Shown here piece by piece: positions 1 to 4,269 of a stretch of DNA of 5,851 bases. Below the pieces are notes generated by a model that worked only from the letters and a program-made list of their open reading frames with translations, made no database searches and was not told where the DNA came from. The first letter of the stretch is position 1; each line of letters begins with the position of its first letter. Origin of the DNA: Acidobacteriota bacterium (lineage in GTDB: Bacteria > Acidobacteriota > Terriglobia > Terriglobales > Acidobacteriaceae); the NCBI GenBank assembly GCA_021780095.1, contig JAJXZK010000333.1, positions 1 to 5,851 of the forward strand, given 5' to 3'. The translations under genes were made by a program, and so were the position numbers.

Positions 1-2
1 GG

Positions 3-593
3 GAAGCATGGACTAATCCCAATCGCAGTCGCCAATATGGGACGAGCGGAACAGCCCCCGACGCCAGAGTTTTGGAAGCCAAGGCCGCCTGGGACCAAGA
101 ACGAGCCGCCACCCAGCACAAAACCGCCTTCGACGCCCAGCCCATCGCATTCTCTCTGAGCCAAGCCGACATGGACGCCATCTTTAATGCTTGGAAGGCC
201 CGCACTCCGGCTTTTTATGACTCCGAATTCAACCGCACCAATCTCTTCAACATCATGCTCACTTACCTTTATCAGAAAAAACTTTCAGGCTGGAATTTGG
301 AAAGTTTCTCTGCCTGCTTTGAGTGGGCGAAGCAAAATAACTTCTTGGAGCAAGCTCCCTTGCGTCCACGCGGAACCGCGAAGAGCGTTCCCCACGTGTT
401 CCCTCCGTTTGTCCCGCCGAAGGCTGAAGAGAGTGACGCCGAAGAGCAACAGCAAATAGATGCGGCAATCGCGCAGACCGAAGCGGAGCGCAAGGCCGCA
501 CAGTCCATGTCGTTTGAAGAGCTTCAAGCAGCCGCCAGGAAAAATTATAACTATGACCGAGCGGCCAGACTGGATGGGGTGAACCATGTGTAA
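3..593 (+). CDS. Hypothetical protein, 5'-partial
   Basis: The reading frame is open from the left edge of the window to the TAA at 591-593, giving at least 196 residues, so the true start lies to the left. A TTG at 72 could be read as a start, but it has no ribosome binding site in front and the frame continues upstream without a stop. The visible protein has an aromatic-rich central part (roughly 50-110), where motifs such as FYDSEFNR and LFNIMLTYLYQKK suggest a folded helical domain. A proline-rich linker follows, then a strongly acidic, glutamine- and alanine-rich helical tail with a likely coiled coil. There are no membrane segments. I do not recognise the family. It overlaps the next gene by 8 bases, which implies an operon with coupled translation. 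Its position in an integrase-linked region suggests an element accessory protein, but no function can be assigned. Confidence 0.75.
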   Translation, partial: EAWTNPNRSRQYGTSGTAPDARVLEAKAAWDQERAATQHKTAFDAQPIAFSLSQADMDAIFNAWKARTPAFYDSEFNRTNLFNIMLTYLYQKKLSGWNLESFSACFEWAKQNNFLEQAPLRPRGTAKSVPHVFPPFVPPKAEESDAEEQQQIDAAIAQTEAERKAAQSMSFEELQAAARKNYNYDRAARLDGVNHV

Positions 594-1044
594 TTTTTGC
601 GGGACCCTCCATCCCCGGTTGGACGCGGACCATCCTGTGGCAGGCGAATGGACCGTTCGTATTCTGGACCGCCAGGGCGCACAGCAATTCATGCTCAATC
701 ACGAGGCGGATTATTTTCCCTGTGAAGTAAACGCCCACAAGCTTCAGGGCTGGCTGAAGGCCCATCCTGGCGCTTGCGGCAGCGAAAGGAATTTTGAAAT
801 CGCCTACCGTGTCCTGTCCGCCGAAAACGAATTGCTCCAGCGTCCAGCGCCGCCCGAAGAGCCGCCGTCAGAGCCGATACGCACGCCCATAATTTTCATT
901 CCTGATTCACGCCAGCCGGACACGCTCGCCGAATACGCCGACAAGAAATTTGATACGGACATTCAGCGCAAGCGGCGGGATGAACAATTGCGGCAGGAGT
1001 ATCTGGCGACTCTACGCTCGAAAACGGACTGGGTGATCGAATGA
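586..1044 (+). CDS. Hypothetical protein with N-terminal CxxC (152 aa)
   Basis: The ATG at 586 lies inside the end of the preceding gene (8-base overlap). A G-rich ribosome binding stretch (GGGGTG, 576-581) precedes it. The protein begins MCNFCGTLH, with a CxxC pair at residues 2 and 5 and histidines at 9 and 16. Further cysteines at 46 and 64 make a small metal site conceivable, but the spacing fits no zinc-ribbon family I know. Residues 20-85 look like a compact alpha/beta domain. A proline/glutamate linker (about 87-97) then leads to a highly charged helical C-terminus rich in Lys, Arg, Asp and Glu (about 113-145). There is no signal peptide or membrane segment. The stop overlaps the next small ORF as ATGA, continuing the coupled arrangement. 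The family is not recognised; the coding call rests on length, overlap and composition. Confidence 0.75.
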   Translation: MCNFCGTLHPRLDADHPVAGEWTVRILDRQGAQQFMLNHEADYFPCEVNAHKLQGWLKAHPGACGSERNFEIAYRVLSAENELLQRPAPPEEPPSEPIRTPIIFIPDSRQPDTLAEYADKKFDTDIQRKRRDEQLRQEYLATLRSKTDWVIE

Positions 1045-1166
1045 CCCGCGATAATATGCCACTGGCACGGAAGAGGGTGGCACGGACAAACGCGAGATTG
1101 AACAAAAGCTCCACCCCACCAATCGTCCGCCCTGCCCGCCGCAAGTTACGACTGAAAAAGTTTTGA
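1041..1166 (+). CDS. Small, very basic peptide (41 aa), translationally coupled
   Basis: The start codon shares the ATGA junction with the stop of the preceding gene (4-base overlap), a classic sign of translational coupling. GGGTGAT at 1031-1037 sits just upstream as a ribosome binding site. The product starts MTRDNMPLARKR and ends RRKLRLKKF. About 14 of 41 residues are Lys or Arg and only one is acidic, so the peptide is extremely basic. It contains no cysteine and no hydrophobic helix. A nucleic-acid or ribosome-associated role would fit the charge, but nothing identifies it. A chance ORF remains possible because it is so short. The coupled start and ribosome binding site are the reasons to list it. 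Confidence 0.45.
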   Translation: MTRDNMPLARKRVARTNARLNKSSTPPIVRPARRKLRLKKF

Positions 1167-1204
1167 ATTTGGCTGCTGGAAAATGGGCGAGTTGGTGCAG
1201 CCAT

Positions 1205-1220
1205 CGGGGTTCGGCCCCCG
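1205..1220 (+). repeat. Strong GC hairpin between small genes
   Basis: CGGGG at 1205-1209 pairs with CCCCG at 1216-1220 around the six-base loop TTCGGC. No T-tract follows, so it does not look like an intrinsic terminator. It lies in the gap between the basic peptide and the coiled-coil gene and may act as a processing or stability element. Confidence 0.4.
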
Positions 1221-1251
1221 CTCCTTGACTGACTCGCTCAAACTCCAAGAA

Positions 1252-1416
1252 ATGGAAAACACAATGGACATTGAAAATCGTATCGAACAGCTCGAAAAGC
1301 GGGTGGATGCTCTGCACGAGGCCCTGAGGCTTGTTATCTCTCATCTGGAAGAGCCGCAAGCCAAGAGCAAGTTTGATTTTTCTTCAATCCCCGGGCACAT
1401 CCAGCACAGCGGCTAG
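1252..1416 (+). CDS. Small coiled-coil protein (54 aa)
   Basis: From the ATG at 1252 the protein starts MENTMDIENRIEQL. Residues 7-32 carry hydrophobic residues (I7, I11, L14, V18, L21, L25, V28, L32) in an unbroken 4-3-4-3 pattern with charged residues between them. This is a regular two- or three-stranded coiled coil, and such regularity over eight positions argues strongly for real coding. A short polar tail (QAKSKFDFSS and onward) follows. The frame is open back to an ATG at 1183, but that extension reads through the GC hairpin and looks non-conserved in style. A third in-frame ATG at 1264 is preceded by GGAAA and is an alternative start. It probably works as a small oligomerisation or partner protein of the upstream genes. 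The family is not recognised. Confidence 0.6.
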   Translation: MENTMDIENRIEQLEKRVDALHEALRLVISHLEEPQAKSKFDFSSIPGHIQHSG

Positions 1417-1442
1417 CGGTCCGCGAATGGGTATTTACGTCA

Positions 1443-1459
1443 GTGAAATGAACATTCAC
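1443..1459. promoter_or_regulatory. Dyad, possible operator half of a tandem pair
   Basis: GTGAA at 1443-1447 is the inverted complement of TTCAC at 1455-1459, with seven bases between. It lies three bases from the stronger dyad to its right, upstream of a promoter candidate. Taken alone it could be chance. Confidence 0.3.
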
Positions 1460-1462
1460 CGA

Positions 1463-1480
1463 ATAGTACTAGTGTACTAT
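1463..1480. promoter_or_regulatory. Perfect 18-base dyad, likely repressor operator
   Basis: ATAGTAC at 1463-1469 and GTACTAT at 1474-1480 are perfect inverted arms around TAGT. The form, short alternating arms with a four-base centre, resembles operators of dimeric winged-helix repressors such as GntR/YtrA or PadR families; that comparison is from general knowledge. It sits about 20 bases upstream of an extended -10 element. No regulator gene is adjacent inside the window. Confidence 0.5.
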
Positions 1481-1509
1481 GTCAAAATAGGGGCGAGCTG
1501 TGATATACT
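1481..1509 (+). promoter_or_regulatory. Extended -10 promoter candidate for the integrase
   Basis: TGATATACT at 1501-1509 matches the extended -10 form TGnTATAAT with one mismatch in the hexamer. At a 17-base spacing the -35 position (1481-1486) reads GTCAAA, which is poor. Extended -10 promoters can dispense with a good -35. The resulting leader to the integrase ATG would be about 215 bases long. Confidence 0.4.
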
Positions 1510-1669
1510 TTGTTTATTGGAATGCCCGCTTGGGTCTTTTTAGACTTGGGCAGTGCGAGGTTGGAGAAAACAACGGCAGGCTGGGTTGACCCCTGTCGAA
1601 AGGTTCGAGACGGGAATCGGACGCCAACTCGCAAATAGCGGCACACCTAATCCGACGTAGCACGCTGTA

Positions 1670-1725
1670 AATCCCACAGCGAACTCCAACAATGCGAAAA
1701 GCCCTTGGCTTTTTAGCGTGGGATT
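1670..1725 (+). promoter_or_regulatory. Complementary octamers that can sequester the integrase ribosome binding site
   Basis: AATCCCAC at 1670-1677 is the exact reverse complement of GTGGGATT at 1718-1725. The right copy contains the GGGA (1720-1723) that serves as ribosome binding site for the ATG at 1732. In RNA the two would pair and enclose a second hairpin at 1697-1713, which shortens the effective distance. This would lower integrase translation unless opened. The pairing is seen in the sequence; the regulatory role is inferred. Confidence 0.4.
1697..1714 (+). terminator. Short terminator-like hairpin in the integrase leader
   Basis: AAAAGCC at 1697-1703 pairs with GGCTTTT at 1707-1713 around CTT, and five T residues end the right arm. 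The shape is that of a small bidirectional intrinsic terminator, but only three GC pairs hold the stem. It could end upstream transcription, attenuate integrase expression, or simply help fold the leader. Confidence 0.35.
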
Positions 1726-1731
1726 GTGTCT

Positions 1732-2952
1732 ATGTCGGAGCCCGAATCTCCTTCGCATTTGCCCGAAACTTCTTCGAGTGGTAGTGTCTCAACCGCAACG
1801 CCGTCTCCTACAGGCAGGAGAGGCACTGTGCCTAAGAGACGGTTTCAGAGGGGTACGTTTGTAAAACGTAAGCATTGGGTTGGGATGTGGCGTATTGACG
1901 TGCCGCAATCTGACGGAACCTTCAAACGGGAACAGCGGAGTAGGACGTTTGTGGGTCTGTCGGAGCGAGCGGCCCGTGCTGCATTTCAGCCAATTTTGGA
2001 TGCTGTGAATAAAGCGAGCGGAGCCGTTGCACCTGTTCCGAAAAATACGGCTACTCTGAATTGTCTGATTGAGGAGTGGCGCGAGCAAATCGGGATGAGT
2101 CTAAAGCCGAGCACACTAAAGGCAGCGGAGTCACACTTGCGAAGGCATATTGAACCTTCGCTTGGTGATTGTCCCTTGCCTGAATTGACAGCTAAACGGC
2201 TTCAGGCGTTCGTAACGGGGATGTCGAACGGCAAACGAACAAGGAAATCAATCGTGAACATCTTGCTAACCCTATCTTCGGTTCTCTCAACTGCACGGGA
2301 TTGGGGTTACGACGTTCCGAAAGTCTCTTTGTCCGATTTGTCGCTACCGCAAGACAGCCCGCGAGAACGGGTCCGCTTTTTCCGCCGTGACGAAATGCGA
2401 GGCATCATTCGCTCTTCCGCTGAGCCACTATCAACAATCTGCCTGATTCTGTCTCTGACGGGAATGCGGATTGGTGAAGTGTTAGCTCTTCGCCACGACG
2501 ATTTAGATTTTCGGCGGAAGGTTATCAGCATTCGCGGCTCGGTTTACGAAGGGAAACTTGGTACGCCAAAGAGCAAGGCGAGCGCGGCGGATTTGCCGAT
2601 GCCCGACGCTCTTGCGAAGCGGCTCCGAGATTACGAGTGGAATCCCGCACAAAAGGAAAACCCACTTGGGTTTTTATTCTTGAACCAACATGGGCGACCC
2701 TATTCCGCGAATAGACTGCGGGAGCGAAAACTCCATCCCGTGCTTAAAAAACTCGGGATTAGGCAGACGGGGTTCCACAGTTTCCGTCACGGGGTTGCGA
2801 GTGAACTGATTGACTCAGGCGCACCCATCACGGTTGTACAGACTCAGATGCGGCATTCAGACCCGCGCATTACGCTGAGCATCTACGCGCACGTAATTCC
2901 ACAGTCTCAACGTGACGCCATAGAGAGCCTAGCAGGGTCAATTGCTGACTGA
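1732..2952 (+). CDS. int: Tyrosine recombinase / phage-type integrase (406 aa)
   Basis: A site-specific tyrosine recombinase that would insert and excise the element by strand exchange between attachment sites. ATG at 1732 is chosen because GGGA (1720-1723) stands eight bases upstream; a GTG at 1726 is too close to it. Residues 1-28 are Ser/Pro/Thr-rich and probably disordered. A basic arm-binding-like region follows (about 29-95). The core-binding SAM-like domain covers about 105-195 and the catalytic domain about 210-400. The full active-site set is visible: Arg246 (TGMRIGE), Lys282 (PKSKAS), His349 and Arg352 (HSFRHG), His375 (MRHSD) and the nucleophile Tyr385 (SIYAHV). Length is usual for the family and there are no frameshifts, so it appears functional. 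It ends 50 bases from the 3' end of tRNA-His, the probable target. A leader hairpin may restrain its translation. Confidence 0.95.
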   Translation: MSEPESPSHLPETSSSGSVSTATPSPTGRRGTVPKRRFQRGTFVKRKHWVGMWRIDVPQSDGTFKREQRSRTFVGLSERAARAAFQPILDAVNKASGAVAPVPKNTATLNCLIEEWREQIGMSLKPSTLKAAESHLRRHIEPSLGDCPLPELTAKRLQAFVTGMSNGKRTRKSIVNILLTLSSVLSTARDWGYDVPKVSLSDLSLPQDSPRERVRFFRRDEMRGIIRSSAEPLSTICLILSLTGMRIGEVLALRHDDLDFRRKVISIRGSVYEGKLGTPKSKASAADLPMPDALAKRLRDYEWNPAQKENPLGFLFLNQHGRPYSANRLRERKLHPVLKKLGIRQTGFHSFRHGVASELIDSGAPITVVQTQMRHSDPRITLSIYAHVIPQSQRDAIESLAGSIAD

Positions 2953-2969
2953 GGCGGGAATTGCTGACT
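2940..2969. repeat. 11-base direct repeat at the integrase stop codon
   Basis: AATTGCTGACT occurs at 2940-2950 and again at 2959-2969, a 19-base period. A partial third copy, TTGCTG, lies at 2970-2975. The first copy overlaps the stop codon. Short direct repeats beside an attachment site are typical integrase arm-type or excisionase binding sites, which is how I read them. A recent small duplication is the alternative. Confidence 0.45.
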
Positions 2970-2978
2970 TTGCTGTTG

Positions 2979-2994
2979 GAAACTCTTTTGTTTC
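2979..2994. repeat. Weak AT-rich hairpin between integrase and tRNA
   Basis: GAAAC at 2979-2983 pairs with GTTTC at 2990-2994 around TCTTTT. It lies just beyond the 3' ends of both converging genes. The stem is short, so a transcription end function is only possible. Confidence 0.2.
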
Positions 2995-3002
2995 AGTGAG
3001 GT

Positions 3003-3030
3003 TGGGGTGAGCGATGGGATTTGAACCCAC
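3003..3030. other. Putative attachment site core (3' end of tRNA-His)
   Basis: Integrases of this type commonly recombine within the T arm and acceptor end of a tRNA gene and restore its 3' end on insertion. The segment covering the T arm, acceptor 3' strand and CCA is therefore the probable core. No second copy exists in the window, as expected if the other end lies further left. The exact core length cannot be defined from one end. Confidence 0.4.
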
Positions 3031-3079
3031 GACCCTCGGTTCCACAGACCGATGCTCTACCGGCTGAGCTACGCTCACC
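3003..3079 (-). tRNA. tRNA-His (anticodon GTG)
   Basis: Read on the minus strand, all cloverleaf parts are present. The acceptor pairs are GTGAGCG/CGCTCAC (3072-3078 and 3007-3013). The D stem is GCTC/GAGC, the anticodon stem TCGGT/ACCGA with loop CTGTGGA, the variable loop five bases, and the T arm GTGGG-TTCAAAT-CCCAT. The anticodon GTG is at 3043-3045 and reads CAY histidine codons. The identity is confirmed by the extra G at position -1 (complement of 3079) facing discriminator C73 (3006), the hallmark of tRNA-His. The terminal CCA is encoded (3003-3005). No intron is present. The 3' end faces the integrase gene and is the likely integration site. Confidence 0.97.
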
Positions 3080-3089
3080 GCACGCAAAA

Positions 3090-3118
3090 ATCATAGCATG
3101 GCAGCGGTGACGTGGATA
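3090..3118 (-). promoter_or_regulatory. Probable promoter of tRNA-His
   Basis: On the minus strand a TATGAT -10 hexamer (3090-3095) lies ten bases before the extra 5' G of the tRNA. A weak -35 candidate TATCCA (3113-3118) stands at 17-base spacing. The placement fits a short 5' leader trimmed by RNase P. Confidence 0.45.
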
Positions 3119-3203
3119 GGTGGATCCGTTGCGGAGAAATGAGACTGATCGCATGCGGGGTATTTCGTCCGCTTGATTTTCTCGACCAGCCCTTGTCACG
3201 TGC

Positions 3204-3217
3204 GGCCTGCTCAGGCC
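3204..3217. repeat. Dyad over the stop of the MerR/TPR gene
   Basis: GGCCTG (3204-3209) and CAGGCC (3212-3217) are perfect inverted arms separated by two bases, overlapping the stop codon. As RNA this would be a five-pair stem with a GC-rich base. No T-tract follows on either strand, so it is at best a weak transcript end. Confidence 0.25.
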
Positions 3218-4107
3218 CCGCGCGGGAAGGGAATTGTGACGCGTTTTCGGCGGGAGGAGTGCCGCTTCAAACGAACGCGCGCGTGGTCGGCCCATGGGCC
3301 GGATGGCGCGTAGCGGAGGTAGAGCATCCACTGCTGACGAGCCAGGCGCGCCTGGCCACGCTTCTCATACGCCAGCGCGAGGTTGAAGCGGACGTCCGCG
3401 TATCCGGGAAGCAAGCGGGCGGCACGGCGGAGATAGCAAATAGCTTCGTCGTTCTGCCCCTGTTCCTCGAGCACACAGCCGAGGTTATAGCAGGAGATGC
3501 CGTTGGACGGATCGAGCCGGACGGCGGCAAGAAATTCGTCCCGTGCTTCGGGCATTTGCCCCATCTGGTAGAGCGCCACGCCGAGATTGATGTGCGCCTC
3601 GACCCAGTCGGGCGCGAGCGCCAGCGCCTGCCGGTAGCAATCGGCGGCAATGGGAAGTGTATCCCGGCGTGTCTCCCAGCCGAGCGCGGCCTGGTACAGC
3701 TCTTCCGGTGTCTGTCCGGAAAGGGAATGGACCTTCTCTGGTCGCGCAGTGGAATCAAACGGAAAGGCCCACTGCTGCTTCAAAGGCCGGAACGGGCTGG
3801 GAGCACCCGGAGGAACGACCAGCACGTCGCGGCCCTGCTCGAGAAGGCAAAGCTCCTGCACGGGCACCGGCGAGGTTCCCAATTGCTGCTCCATGGACTT
3901 GATGGCCCGGCGGACCCGGTGAGCGGGAATGCGATGTTCGGTGAGGCGCTGGATGGTTTGCAGGGCCACCAGATCGCCGAAACTGTAGAACTTCTCTCCC
4001 CATCGAGCGCGGGGATGGACCAGCTTGAGCCGCTCCCAATATCGCAAGCGGGCCGAATCCAGCCCCAAAATGCGCCCGACTTCTCCTCGTGTGAAACGCT
4101 GCGGCAA
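3211..4107 (-). CDS. MerR-type HTH regulator fused to TPR repeats (298 aa)
   Basis: Probably a DNA-binding regulator whose TPR part binds a protein partner. A MerR-like winged helix-turn-helix covers about residues 5-69 (FTRGEVGRILGLD, then RLRYWERLKLVHP with the typical YWE). A proline-rich linker follows. A degenerate repeat (145-167) and three TPR units (about 168-201, 202-235, 236-269) follow, with Ala/Gly/Pro at canonical places such as NLGVALYQMG and NLGCVLEEQG. The tail is strongly basic (LKRHSSRRKR). Neither the metal-binding cysteines of classical MerR proteins nor a ligand-binding domain is seen. TTG at 4105-4107 is preferred because AGGGGG (4115-4120) lies seven bases upstream and the HTH begins at once. 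A longer frame opens at a GTG (4204-4206) but would run across the candidate promoter and adds 33 unconvincing residues. It diverges from the sensor kinase gene. Its target is unknown; self-regulation is plausible. Confidence 0.85.
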   Translation of the reverse strand: MPQRFTRGEVGRILGLDSARLRYWERLKLVHPRARWGEKFYSFGDLVALQTIQRLTEHRIPAHRVRRAIKSMEQQLGTSPVPVQELCLLEQGRDVLVVPPGAPSPFRPLKQQWAFPFDSTARPEKVHSLSGQTPEELYQAALGWETRRDTLPIAADCYRQALALAPDWVEAHINLGVALYQMGQMPEARDEFLAAVRLDPSNGISCYNLGCVLEEQGQNDEAICYLRRAARLLPGYADVRFNLALAYEKRGQARLARQQWMLYLRYAPSGPWADHARVRLKRHSSRRKRVTIPFPRGA

Positions 4108-4124
4108 GCCGACGCCCCCTGCGC

Positions 4125-4155
4125 TTGTACACCCTTCGCGGATGATTATGCACCT
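4125..4155. promoter_or_regulatory. Candidate promoter and spaced repeats upstream of the MerR/TPR gene
   Basis: On the minus strand CATAAT (4145-4150) is one base from the -10 consensus and would start a leader of roughly 30 bases before the TTG start; no good -35 is seen. On the plus strand two similar decamers of the form TTRTRCACCY start at 4125 and 4146, exactly 21 bases or two helical turns apart. The second overlaps the -10. This fits a regulator binding site, possibly for the MerR protein itself, by inference only. Confidence 0.35.
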
Positions 4156-4254
4156 GTTGTCAATAAGCGGAACATGCGCCGGAGCGGAATTACCAAATGA
4201 CCACACGAGGCCGCGCCCAAATTGCGCCGCCAGACGGGCTTGCTAGACTGATCA

Positions 4255-4266
4255 GGAAGGCCTTCC
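4255..4266. repeat. Perfect 12-base palindrome over the kinase ribosome binding site
   Basis: GGAAGGCCTTCC is self-complementary without a spacer. Its left half is part of AGGAAGG (4254-4260), the ribosome binding site nine bases before the kinase ATG. It could be an operator or a dimerising RNA element. As a hairpin it would be constrained by its lack of a loop. Confidence 0.35.
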
Positions 4267-4269
4267 ACC

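Larger units (their letters stand above)
1417..1731. other. Non-coding region upstream of the integrase
   Basis: No convincing gene is visible here: short frames on both strands have poor starts and no recognisable composition. The stretch is less GC-rich than its surroundings and holds two neighbouring dyads, an extended -10 promoter candidate, a terminator-like hairpin and a pair of complementary octamers. It is best read as the promoter and long 5' leader of the integrase gene. Confidence 0.5.
1..3002. mobile_element. Integrase end of a genomic island or integrative element inserted at tRNA-His (left end outside window)
   Basis: A complete tyrosine recombinase gene ends 50 bases from the 3' end of a tRNA-His gene that faces it. 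Integrase-encoding islands typically show this layout after insertion into the 3' end of a tRNA gene. The DNA left of the tRNA is visibly lower in GC and holds short unrecognised genes. The DNA to the right is GC-rich and holds conventional regulatory genes. The distal attachment site is not in the window, so the extent and type of element (prophage, ICE or island) cannot be decided. No structural phage, conjugation or replication gene is recognisable here. Boundaries are inferred. Confidence 0.55.

Noticed and set aside
72..74. TTG as the start of the first gene
   Set aside because: No ribosome binding site precedes it and the frame is open to the window edge, so the gene almost surely begins further left.
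259..765. 168-codon minus-strand frame across the first two genes
   Set aside because: Opposite two coupled plus-strand genes and has no recognisable domain or start signal.
1183..1225. tRNA-like look (GTTGG followed by a GGTTCGG hairpin loop)
   Set aside because: No acceptor, D or anticodon stems can be formed around it; only one hairpin is real.
1012..1359. 115-codon minus-strand frame starting downstream of a TTGACA on that strand
   Set aside because: It runs antisense to the coiled-coil gene and the basic peptide; the translation has no domain character and the -10 for that TTGACA is missing.
1331..1543. 70-codon plus-strand frame running through the dyads
   Set aside because: It starts inside the coiled-coil gene out of frame, lacks a ribosome binding site and covers the likely regulatory region.
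3112..4200. Long open frame (362 codons) on the plus strand opposite the MerR/TPR gene
   Set aside because: It is the antisense shadow of a GC-rich gene. The minus strand shows clear HTH and TPR motifs, while this frame has no domain and no ribosome binding site.
4204..4206. GTG as start of the MerR/TPR gene
   Set aside because: No ribosome binding site, adds 33 residues of no domain character, and lies upstream of the candidate -10. The TTG at 4107 has a strong ribosome binding site. Not fully excluded.
4222..4249. TTGCGC / TAGACT as kinase promoter with 16-base spacing
   Set aside because: Transcription would begin within or next to the ribosome binding site at 4254-4260, leaving almost no leader; the hexamers are also poor.
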